From contig JAFQWT010000170.1 of assembly GCA_017407375.1 (NCBI GenBank), positions 1-7,540 of the forward strand: a DNA stretch of 7,540 nucleotides. Direction: 5' to 3'. The notes below the pieces were generated by a model. The model saw only the letters and a list, made by a program, of their open reading frames with translations. It was not told the DNA's origin and searched no databases. This stretch comes from Clostridia bacterium (GTDB lineage Bacteria > Bacillota > Clostridia > Oscillospirales > CAG-272). This document shows, one piece after another, positions 1 through 5,382 of the stretch. Made by a program: the position numbers and the translations under genes. Position 1 is the stretch's first letter; the number at the start of each line of letters is the position of its first letter.

Positions 1-63
1 AATTGGCTACGCCATGATTTCTCGTCGGCGTGCCGCCTCCTCCATGAATTGAATTGCAACCAA
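1..63. repeat. Partial intergenic repeat module at the window edge
   Basis: This stretch is non-coding and low in obvious gene signal. It starts with AATTGG, carries a small CGGC/GCCG inverted repeat at 26-35, and ends in a GAATTGAATTG run resembling the AATTCA linkers of the hairpin array that follows. A weak 4-bp hairpin (ATTG/CAAT, 53-64) leads into the array. On the minus strand there is a 12-codon open frame (45 down to 7), but it has no ribosome site. I read the stretch as part of the same composite repeat element, truncated by the window edge. That is inference from the shared linker motif. Confidence 0.35.
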
Positions 64-145
64 TGTGCCGATAGGCACAATTCATGCCGCAGGCAATTCA
101 CGAAAGCACAGCTTTCAATTCACGCAACCGCGAGGTTGCAAGTCA
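64..145. repeat. Array of four short hairpins with AATTCA-type linkers
   Basis: Four perfect small inverted repeats follow each other. They are TGTGCC/GGCACA (64-69 with 74-79, loop GATA), TGCC/GGCA (85-88 with 92-95, loop GCA), GAAAGC/GCTTTC (102-107 with 111-116, loop ACA) and GCAACC/GGTTGC (124-129 with 134-139, loop GCGA). Each is followed by AATTCA or AAGTCA (79-84, 95-100, 117-122, 140-145). The stems all differ in sequence, so only the hairpin-plus-linker layout is repeated. No coding frame is credible. It resembles a composite REP/MITE-like intergenic element. Its function is unknown. Confidence 0.7.
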
Positions 146-178
146 TTGCGTGTTCTCCGTTAAGGATAACACGCATTG
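144..178. repeat. Hairpin with CTCCGTTAAGGAT loop (copy A)
   Basis: An 8-bp perfect stem (147-154 with 168-175) encloses the 13-base segment CTCCGTTAAGGAT, inside which TCC and GGA can pair further. Bases 148-174 are identical to the centre of the terminator at 2328-2354. It closes the hairpin array. No T tract follows directly on either strand. A GGCGCC followed by five T residues lies at 186-196, but this does not form a clear terminator with the hairpin. I see it as a member of the same dispersed hairpin family, not as a proven terminator. Confidence 0.7.
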
Positions 179-198
179 CGGCAGGGGCGCCTTTTTAT

Positions 199-285
199 TC
201 CGCCCCGTTTGACGGGGGCGTTCATCTCACGGTGGGGTCAGTCCGCCCCGTTTGACGGGGGGCGGTCGTCTTGCGGCGGGGAGGC
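199..285. repeat. 43/44-bp tandem duplication across the 3' end of the membrane protein gene
   Basis: Positions 199-218 and 242-261 are the same 20 bases and contain the small inverted repeat CCCCGT/ACGGGG. After a one-base insertion in the second unit, the next 19 bases match at 14 positions, so the repeat unit is 43 bases (199-241) or 44 bases (242-285). The minus-strand gene reads through the right unit. Its TGA stop (238-240) falls at the right end of the left unit. The duplication therefore probably shaped the present C-terminus. Confidence 0.65.
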
Positions 286-1107
286 GGTCTTCTCGCGGCG
301 GAGGAGGCGGCGGGCGCGCTCCTTGGCCAGCTCCAGATTTTCACGAAGGCGGATCTTTTCCGCATTCTTTTTAAGAAAGGCGCGGAGCTGGCGCTTGTGG
401 TGGCAGAGCTTTTCCTTGCAGTGCGCGCAGCGCAGGGTGGCGTTGGTCGCCTCCGAGAAGCGCTCGGGGTGGCGGAGCACCAGGATCTCCCACACGATAA
501 CAAGGACGAGGGCGAGGGCAAAGAGACCAATGGTAAAGAGGTTGGGGATAAGGACGAGGGGGGTGAACATCATCACGTAATCCCAGTTATAGATGCGGCA
601 GGAGCCGCAGCACTTGTTCCTCATGAACCAGGTCTGGAAGGGGCAGAAAAAGAGGATGCAGATCATATCCGCCACCGAATAGAAGAGCGCGATCAGCACA
701 AGGATCCCCGCATCCAGCACTCCCGTGTAATAGAGGGCGGCGATGATGCCGTTGAGCGCCACCCACGCCCCCGCGACCGCCAGCGTTGAACGCCACGTGC
801 CAAGGCGCACGCGGCCGCCCATTTCCCGCATTTCCTCGGTGGGCACGTAATTGCGGCGGAACTGCTTTTGGCAGCCCATGCTCTCGATGGAGGACGGGAA
901 AAAGCGGAGGAAGATCTCTATGGCAAAGGCAAGGAAGATGCCGAGCAACAGCCAGGGCAGGCGCGTGAGGAAGGAAAGGGGCTGCTCCACGCCGCGCACG
1001 TGGCCGAGAATATAGAAAACGGTCGCCGCGATCAGCATCAGCGAGCGAACGGCCAGCTTAACGTAATGGTAGGCCGAGGTTTTTGACAGACGTTCTCTCC
1101 GTGGCAT
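238..1107 (-). CDS. Cysteine-rich multi-pass membrane protein, uncharacterised
   Basis: The 289-residue product has about five hydrophobic segments (roughly 15-36, 50-70, 107-127, 131-153 and 178-210), so it should sit in the cytoplasmic membrane. Cysteines cluster in two places. One runs from C150 and C155 to the KCCGSC motif (166, 167, 170). The other is CAHCKEKLC (227, 230, 235), a CxxCx4C arrangement that could bind metal or form disulfides. A charged, probably helical tail follows from about 238. I chose the ATG at 1107 because AAAGGAG lies six bases upstream and a TTGCCA/TATAAT promoter sits at 1136-1164; the longer in-frame start at 1164 lies within that promoter's -35 box. From memory it resembles a conserved uncharacterised Firmicute membrane family. 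No function is assigned. It is transcribed alone, divergent from the antiporter gene. Confidence 0.85.
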   Translation of the reverse strand: MPRRERLSKTSAYHYVKLAVRSLMLIAATVFYILGHVRGVEQPLSFLTRLPWLLLGIFLAFAIEIFLRFFPSSIESMGCQKQFRRNYVPTEEMREMGGRVRLGTWRSTLAVAGAWVALNGIIAALYYTGVLDAGILVLIALFYSVADMICILFFCPFQTWFMRNKCCGSCRIYNWDYVMMFTPLVLIPNLFTIGLFALALVLVIVWEILVLRHPERFSEATNATLRCAHCKEKLCHHKRQLRAFLKKNAEKIRLRENLELAKERARRLLRREKTASPPQDDRPPSNGAD

Positions 1108-1135
1108 GGCACTCTCCTTTCGTTTCGTTATCCTT

Positions 1136-1164
1136 ATTATACCGTATTTTTCCCCGCTTGGCAA
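1136..1164 (-). promoter_or_regulatory. Sigma-A-type promoter of the membrane protein gene
   Basis: Read on the minus strand, TTGCCA (1164-1159) is followed after 17 bases by a perfect TATAAT (1141-1136). The -10 box lies 28 bases upstream of the ATG at 1107, and AAAGGAG sits between them. Spacing and sequence fit a strong vegetative promoter well. Confidence 0.8.
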
Positions 1165-1201
1165 CCGCTGTGCGGAAAAGTTCCGAGAAAAGACACAAAG
1201 G

Positions 1202-1230
1202 TTGCTTTTTTTCTGCCGTTATGCTATCAT
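1202..1230 (+). promoter_or_regulatory. Probable promoter of the antiporter gene
   Basis: TTGCTT (1202-1207) and TATCAT (1225-1230) are 17 bases apart. TGC directly before the -10 box gives an extended -10 element. The start codon is 30 bases downstream, with AAAGGAG at 1249-1255. The -35 box is a weak match, so the extended -10 probably does the work. The promoter is divergent from the one at 1136-1164. Confidence 0.5.
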
Positions 1231-1260
1231 AGAGATAGCTTTTCTGCGAAAGGAGCTACC

Positions 1261-2259
1261 ATGCACGATCAGATCATGCTTTTCGCCTTCGGGCTTTTGC
1301 TTCTCATTAAGGGGGGCGACTGGTTTGTGGACGGTGCCACCGCCATTGCCCACCGCTTCCACGTGCCGGAGCTGCTGATCGGGGCCACCGTGGTCTCGAT
1401 CGGCACCACGCTCCCCGAGGTGATGGTGTCGGCCACCTCCGCCCTTTCGGGCCATGGGGAGATCGCCTACGGCAACGCCATCGGCTCGATCATCTGTAAC
1501 ACCGCGCTCATTGCGGCGGTCACGGTGGCCGTCCGCCCCGCCGCGGCGCCGCGCACCGCCCTGCGGGTGCCCGTCCTCTTCTTCTTCGGCTCGGCGGCGA
1601 TCTACCTGGTCTCGGCCTACGCGCTCGGAGAGTTCCCGCGCTGGATCGGCCTTGTGCTGCTTTCGGTCTTTCTTGCCTATATGGCGCTCCAGGTCATTGC
1701 GGCGCGGCGCGCGCCCGCCGTCCCCTCGGACGAGGTGCCCCTCCCCGAGGCCGACGCCCACGACGGGGACGACAGAACCCCCTCCTCTCCGTTGCTGGCG
1801 GCCCTGGCAAGACTTGTCCTCGGCGCGGCGCTCATCGCCCTTGGGGCCGACCTGCTGGTGGACAACGGCACCAAGATCGCCGAGGGGCTTGGCGTGCCCG
1901 AGTCGGTCATTGCCCTGACCTTTGTGGCGCTTGGCACCTCGCTCCCCGAGCTTGTCACCGCCATCACCTCGCTCACCAAGGGCCACGGCGCGCTCTCTCT
2001 CGGTAACGTCATTGGGGCCAACATCTTCAACCTCGTGCTTGTCAGCGGCGTGTCGGTCACGCTCTCGCCCTTTGCCGTTCCTGCGGGCACCACGCTCCTC
2101 GGTCACCCCGCCTCGCTCGTCCTCGATATCCCCGTGATGCTCCTGGTGATGGCGCTCCTCACCCTGCCCGCCCTTTGCCGCGGTAAGCTCTACCGCTGGC
2201 AGGGCATTGCCCTGCTCGGCGTGTACGCCGCCTTCTGCACCCTGCAATTCGTTTTGTAA
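1261..2259 (+). CDS. Ca2+/cation antiporter, CaCA superfamily (YrbG-like)
   Basis: This 332-residue membrane protein should exchange Ca2+ or a related cation for Na+ or H+ across the cytoplasmic membrane. It shows the two inverted alpha repeats that define the CaCA superfamily. Alpha-1 is GTTLPE (48-53) followed by GNAIGS (71-76). Alpha-2 is GTSLPE (225-230) followed by GNVIGAN (248-254). E53 and E230 are the expected cation-binding glutamates. Counting 27 residues on from each glutamate gives N80 and N257. About ten hydrophobic segments are split by an acidic hydrophilic loop near 155-175, the usual link between the two halves. Length is typical of bacterial members. The ATG has AAAGGAG five bases upstream. 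It is a single-gene unit converging on the phosphopantetheinyl transferase gene. The ion specificity cannot be read from sequence. Confidence 0.92.
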   Translation: MHDQIMLFAFGLLLLIKGGDWFVDGATAIAHRFHVPELLIGATVVSIGTTLPEVMVSATSALSGHGEIAYGNAIGSIICNTALIAAVTVAVRPAAAPRTALRVPVLFFFGSAAIYLVSAYALGEFPRWIGLVLLSVFLAYMALQVIAARRAPAVPSDEVPLPEADAHDGDDRTPSSPLLAALARLVLGAALIALGADLLVDNGTKIAEGLGVPESVIALTFVALGTSLPELVTAITSLTKGHGALSLGNVIGANIFNLVLVSGVSVTLSPFAVPAGTTLLGHPASLVLDIPVMLLVMALLTLPALCRGKLYRWQGIALLGVYAAFCTLQFVL

Positions 2260-2310
2260 GGTTTTCTTGTCAAAACCGCCGTTTTTGGCGGCGAGTGTCT
2301 CTGTTTAAAC

Positions 2311-2371
2311 AAAAAACCACGCGGTTAGCGTGTTCTCCGTTAAGGATAACACGCTAACCGCGTGGTTTTTT
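2311..2371. terminator. Bidirectional intrinsic terminator, 24-bp perfect stem (copy B of the hairpin)
   Basis: The left arm (2311-2334) and right arm (2348-2371) are perfectly complementary over 24 bases and enclose CTCCGTTAAGGAT (2335-2347). The arms start with six A and end with seven T in a row (2366-2372), so each strand ends its stem in a U run. It lies between the antiporter stop (2259) and the stop codon of the opposing gene (2371-2373), whose last base it touches, and should end both transcripts. A smaller CCGCC/GGCGG hairpin (2276-2291) lies nearer the antiporter gene, with no T tract after it. Bases 2328-2354 equal the hairpin core at 148-174. Confidence 0.92.
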
Positions 2372-2931
2372 TAATAGACGGCGAGGTAATATTCCTCCCC
2401 CTCGGCATCCCGGGGACGTGCCTCGTAGCGCGGGGGCAGGGTGCTGTCCATTTCGTAAAGCACCGAAAGACCGCGCCCGTCCCGCTTGGCCTGCGCCTCC
2501 TTCCGCACGTACGCCTCTAAGACGGCGCGCTCCTTATCGGGGGCGGCGGCGAGGAGGGCGGCCTCCCCCTCCGAAAGGCGGCGGGAAAGGCGCGCGGCGC
2601 GCTCGGGGGTGGCGGTGAGATACGGCTCAAGGTCAATGCCAAGCTCCCCCTCACCCACGGCGACCGCCACAAGGCGGTGGGCGTGGCTGATATTAAAGGA
2701 GAGCGTCCCCTCCGTGGGGGTGGGCTTGCCGCGCTCCCCAAAGGCAAGGGGGGGCAGGGGGCGGCCTGCCACCTCACGGTAGAGGCGGGCGGCCAGAAGG
2801 AGGCCCGCGCGGCGCTCCCTGAGGGTGGCGGGGTCACGGGGGGCGGCGGCGTACGCCTCGAGGGCCGCGGGGAGCGGCTCCGCGAGGGCGGCGGCCTCCC
2901 CGATCTCCATGACACGGACAAAAAGCTTCAT
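2371..2931 (-). CDS. 4'-phosphopantetheinyl transferase, Sfp-type
   Basis: The enzyme moves the 4'-phosphopantetheine group of coenzyme A onto a conserved serine of a carrier protein, making the active holo form. Family motifs appear in order: FNISH (79-83, usually FNxSH), GIDLE (98-102, with D100 and E102 as Mg2+ ligands), and YVRKEAQAKRDGRGL (141-155), matching the family's WxxKExxxKxxGxGL with Tyr replacing Trp. At 186 residues it is shorter than Sfp itself (about 220) but near other compact members. The ATG at 2931 shares four bases (ATGA) with the RNase J stop, and a GGAG lies two bases before it inside the last RNase J codons, so translation is probably coupled. No carrier protein or synthase gene is in the window, so the target may be the fatty-acid ACP. 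That is inference. Confidence 0.9.
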   Translation of the reverse strand: MKLFVRVMEIGEAAALAEPLPAALEAYAAAPRDPATLRERRAGLLLAARLYREVAGRPLPPLAFGERGKPTPTEGTLSFNISHAHRLVAVAVGEGELGIDLEPYLTATPERAARLSRRLSEGEAALLAAAPDKERAVLEAYVRKEAQAKRDGRGLSVLYEMDSTLPPRYEARPRDAEGEEYYLAVY

Positions 2932-4859
2932 AGCTCCAAAAGGATCGGCAGGATCATCGGGCGGCGCTTGGTCTTTTTGAAGACGAGGCGCGAAAGCTCC
3001 TCGCGGATGCCGCCCTTCATCTCATTGAAGTCGAACACCCCGCGGTCGAGCATCCCCTCAAGGGTCCTCGCCGCGGCGGCGCGCAGCTCCTCCATGAGCG
3101 ACTCGGCCTCCTTGACGTACACAAACCCGCGCGAGACGATCTCGGGGCCCGAAAGCACCAGCCCCTCGTGACGGTCGATGGTCGCCACCACCGAGATGAG
3201 CCCGTCCTCGGAGAGCAGCTTGCGGTCACGCAGGACCGCCGTGCCGACGTCCCCGATGCCCGAGCCGTCGATCAGCACCTGGCCGGCGGGCACGTTGCCC
3301 GAAAAGCGCGCGCCGAGGGTATCCAGCTCCAGAACGCGGCCGTTTTCCCCAAGGAAGATGCGGTCGGGGGCGATGCCCATAAACTCGGCGATCTCCTTGT
3401 GGGCAAAGAGGTGGCGCGCCTCACCGTGGATCGGCATAAAATACTGCGGGCGGACAAGCGCCAGCATCAGCTTCAGCTCCTCACTGCACGCGTGGCCCGA
3501 AACGTGGATCCCCTCAATAGAGTCGTCGTTCTCCACGCGGATGCCCGAGGCGATGAGGGTGTTGATGATCTTACCGATCAGCTTCTCGTTGCCGGGGATG
3601 GCGCTGGAGGACAGCACCACCACGTCCTGCGAGGTGAGGGTCACGCGGTCGTGCGCGCCAAAGGCCATGCGATAGAGGGCCGACATCGGCTCTCCCTGGC
3701 TGCCCGTGGTCAGGAGCGTGAGCTGCTCGGGCTTATAGCGCTTCATCTCCTGGGGTGCGATGACCGTCCCCTCGGGCGCTTGGATGTAGCCAAGCTCGGT
3801 GGCGGCGCCGACCACGTTCATCATGCTGCGCCCAAAGACCACCACGTGGCGGCCGTGCCGCACCGAGGCGTCAATGATCTGCTGGACGCGGTGGACGTTC
3901 GAGGAGAAGGTCGCCACCACAAGGCGGCGGTCGGGATATTTGGTAAACAGCTGCTCCAGCGAATTCCCCACGCGCCGCTCCGAGGGGGTGTACCCCACGC
4001 GCTCGGCATTGGTGGACTCGCCCAGCATCAAAAGCACGCCCGCATCGCCAATGGCGGCAATGCGGCCAAGGTCCATCATCCGCCCGCCGATGGGCGAGAC
4101 GTCCAGCTTATAGTCGCCCGTGTGGAACACGGTGCCAAGGGGGGTCCTGAGCGCAATGGCCGAGGCATCGGGGATCGAGTGGTTGACGTGCACGAACTCC
4201 GCCGTCAGCGCCCCAAGCGTGACGGTGTCCCCCGCGCGCACGGTGCGGAGGTCGGGCTTTTTCGGAAGGCGCACCTCCTCCAGCTTATGGCGGAGGATCC
4301 CCATGGTGAGCGCCGTGCCGTACACGGGCACCGAAAGCTCACGGAGGACGTAGGGCACCCCGCCGATGTGGTCCTCATGCCCGTGGGTCAGGAGGATCCC
4401 GCGCACGCGCGCGGCGTTGTCGGTGAGGTAGCTGATGTCGGGAATGACCAAATCAACGCCCGGCATCTCCTCATCGGGGAAGGCGATGCCCGCATCGATG
4501 AGCACGATGTCGTTCCCATACTCAATGGCGCACATGTTCTTCCCGATCTCGTGGAGACCCCCGAGAAAGACCACGCGCAGCTTGTGGGTCGCCTTGGCGC
4601 CGCGCCTTCCCCCTGCCTCACGGCGGGTGGGGGCGGCCTTTTCCTTGCGGACGGCGGCCTCGCGGCGGGGGGCTGCCTTTTCCTTACGCGGGGCGGCCTT
4701 TTCCTTGCGCGGGGCGCTTGCCTTGTCGGCGGTGGGTCTTGTCTTACGGGGGGGCGCCTCCGTATGGGCGGGCGCTCGCTTGGCCCCCGCCTCCTTGGGT
4801 GCGCTCGCCTTCGGCGGGCGACCGCGGCCCCTCTTCGGGGCAGTTTCTTTTTCTTTCAT
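2928..4859 (-). CDS. rnj: Ribonuclease J with basic N-terminal extension
   Basis: RNase J is a cytoplasmic metallo-beta-lactamase/beta-CASP nuclease, with endonuclease and 5'-to-3' exonuclease activity, central to mRNA decay and rRNA processing in Firmicutes. The core starts near residue 92. Zn-binding motifs are HGHEDH (159-164), H227 in NHSIPD and D249 in GDYK. Beta-CASP motifs include ESTNAE (281-286), SGHACSEE (454-461) and IHGE (477-480). The C-terminal domain runs from about 520. The protein is 643 residues against about 555 in B. subtilis RNase J1. The excess is the first 90 residues, rich in Lys, Arg, Ala and Pro, with an AT-hook-like GRGRPPK (11-17) and repeated KEKAAP units. The ATG at 4859 has AGGA six bases upstream. 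It overlaps the next gene by ATGA, and a terminator-like hairpin precedes it. RNase J1 versus J2 cannot be told from one copy. Confidence 0.95.
   Translation of the reverse strand: MKEKETAPKRGRGRPPKASAPKEAGAKRAPAHTEAPPRKTRPTADKASAPRKEKAAPRKEKAAPRREAAVRKEKAAPTRREAGGRRGAKATHKLRVVFLGGLHEIGKNMCAIEYGNDIVLIDAGIAFPDEEMPGVDLVIPDISYLTDNAARVRGILLTHGHEDHIGGVPYVLRELSVPVYGTALTMGILRHKLEEVRLPKKPDLRTVRAGDTVTLGALTAEFVHVNHSIPDASAIALRTPLGTVFHTGDYKLDVSPIGGRMMDLGRIAAIGDAGVLLMLGESTNAERVGYTPSERRVGNSLEQLFTKYPDRRLVVATFSSNVHRVQQIIDASVRHGRHVVVFGRSMMNVVGAATELGYIQAPEGTVIAPQEMKRYKPEQLTLLTTGSQGEPMSALYRMAFGAHDRVTLTSQDVVVLSSSAIPGNEKLIGKIINTLIASGIRVENDDSIEGIHVSGHACSEELKLMLALVRPQYFMPIHGEARHLFAHKEIAEFMGIAPDRIFLGENGRVLELDTLGARFSGNVPAGQVLIDGSGIGDVGTAVLRDRKLLSEDGLISVVATIDRHEGLVLSGPEIVSRGFVYVKEAESLMEELRAAAARTLEGMLDRGVFDFNEMKGGIREELSRLVFKKTKRRPMILPILLEL
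4631..4709 (-). repeat. Short repeats encoding the KEKAAP units of RNase J
   Basis: A 19-base sequence at 4631-4649 recurs exactly at 4691-4709, with a diverged copy at 4671-4688. They encode the RKEKAAP-type units near residues 51-77 of the N-terminal extension. The pattern suggests the basic arm grows or shrinks by repeat slippage or recombination. Confidence 0.7.
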
Positions 4860-4887
4860 GGTATGTCCTATCTGTCACGGCATACGG

Positions 4888-4925
4888 AAAAACGGGGAGC
4901 GCCCGCCGTGACGGACGGCGCTCCC
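4888..4925 (-). terminator. Terminator-like hairpin before the RNase J gene
   Basis: On the minus strand a 9-bp stem (4925-4917 with 4903-4895), with an extra CCG/CGG pairing inside, is followed by CG and five U (4892-4888). It lies after the small membrane protein gene (stop 4992-4994) and 29 bases before the RNase J ATG. It could end the upstream transcript, or act as a leader attenuator if RNase J is transcribed from upstream. I see no convincing promoter between it and the ATG, which favours partial read-through. That part is inference. Confidence 0.65.
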
Positions 4926-4991
4926 TGCCATGCTTATTTTCTATCGCGGCATTGCCGCACTCCCGGGGATGCCACCCGCGGAAGATCGTTA

Positions 4992-5249
4992 TCAAAGGAA
5001 AAAAAGGAGGGGCAAAAGGAGAAGGGCCGCCACCCCCGCACCAAGGAGAAAGCACGTCCCCTCCCGTGGGCGGCGCCGCGGCGGCCTTGCCCCACAGCAC
5101 TCGGACAGAAGGCGCGTGGCCTCACGGACGATATCACCGCCCATCTCGCCCTCGCGCACGCCGTCCTTCAACACAAAAAAGACTTCTTCAAAATACTCGC
5201 TGTCCGTCCTCAAAAGGCGGACCACGCGCTTTTCACATCCCCTGACCAC
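4992..5249 (-). CDS. Small predicted tail-anchored membrane protein, uncharacterised
   Basis: The 85-residue product has a charged N-terminal part with the pattern KRVVRLLRTDSEYFEEVFFVL (7-27), an Arg/Pro-rich stretch (54-62), and one hydrophobic segment at the very end (about 65-85). The N-terminus should therefore face the cytoplasm, with the C-terminus in the membrane. I prefer the GTG at 5249 because GAGGTG lies four bases upstream and the N-terminus then begins just before the basic VVRL strand. A TTG at 5291, with AAGGGA seven bases upstream, would add 14 residues. I recall similar small proteins in clostridia, but no assigned role. It lies between the XRE gene and the RNase J gene, with gaps of about 130 bases on both sides. 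Confidence 0.65.
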   Translation of the reverse strand: MVRGCEKRVVRLLRTDSEYFEEVFFVLKDGVREGEMGGDIVREATRLLSECCGARPPRRRPREGTCFLLGAGVAALLLLPLLFFL

Positions 5250-5258
5250 AAGGCACCT

Positions 5259-5285
5259 CACAGAATTTACTTCTGTGGAATTATA
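5259..5285 (-). promoter_or_regulatory. TATAAT box followed by a 7-bp inverted repeat before the small membrane protein gene
   Basis: A perfect TATAAT lies at 5285-5280 on the minus strand, though no good -35 box is visible 16-18 bases upstream. Just downstream, CACAGAA and TTCTGTG (5277-5271 with 5265-5259) form a perfect inverted repeat with a five-base spacer, ending against the GAGGTG ribosome site. It could be a repressor operator or an mRNA hairpin that controls access to the ribosome site. If the TTG at 5291 were the true start, this would be coding sequence. Confidence 0.4.
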
Positions 5286-5336
5286 TGCCAAAAGCGCGTC
5301 CCTTATTCAGTGTATAGGAGAAAATCTCGCGCGCAC

Positions 5337-5380
5337 AAAACGCGTGAGTTGTAAACAATACTTTTCAAAAGCCGCGTTTT
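5337..5380 (-). terminator. Possible terminator after the XRE regulator gene
   Basis: On the minus strand, AAAACGCG (5380-5373) and CGCGTTTT (5344-5337) can pair over 8 bases, starting two bases after the XRE stop codon. The right arm ends in four T. The 28-base loop is long, so this is a weak candidate. A CTTTT/AAAAG palindrome inside the loop may make it more compact. Confidence 0.35.
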
Positions 5381-5382
5381 TC

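Noticed and set aside
7..45. 12-codon minus-strand frame in the edge repeat
   Set aside because: Too short, with no ribosome site, inside repeat DNA.
64..145. CRISPR-like array
   Set aside because: Only a six-base linker is repeated, units are 16-23 bases and the stems differ. There are no spacers of constant length and no cas genes.
181..200. Plus-strand terminator at GGCGCC plus T tract
   Set aside because: The six-base palindrome cannot form a useful stem and lies 10 bases from the nearest hairpin, so pairing is not convincing.
49..255. 68-codon plus-strand open frame over the hairpin array
   Set aside because: It runs through palindromic repeats and the duplication, with no ribosome site or recognisable product.
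1219..2247. 342-codon minus-strand open frame opposite the antiporter gene
   Set aside because: The product is charged low-complexity sequence. The plus strand has clear CaCA motifs, a ribosome site and a promoter.
3168..5354. 728-codon plus-strand open frame opposite RNase J
   Set aside because: It is a shadow of the GC-rich codon pattern of RNase J. Its product is His/Gly/Arg/Asp-rich with no motif, and it crosses the intergenic region.
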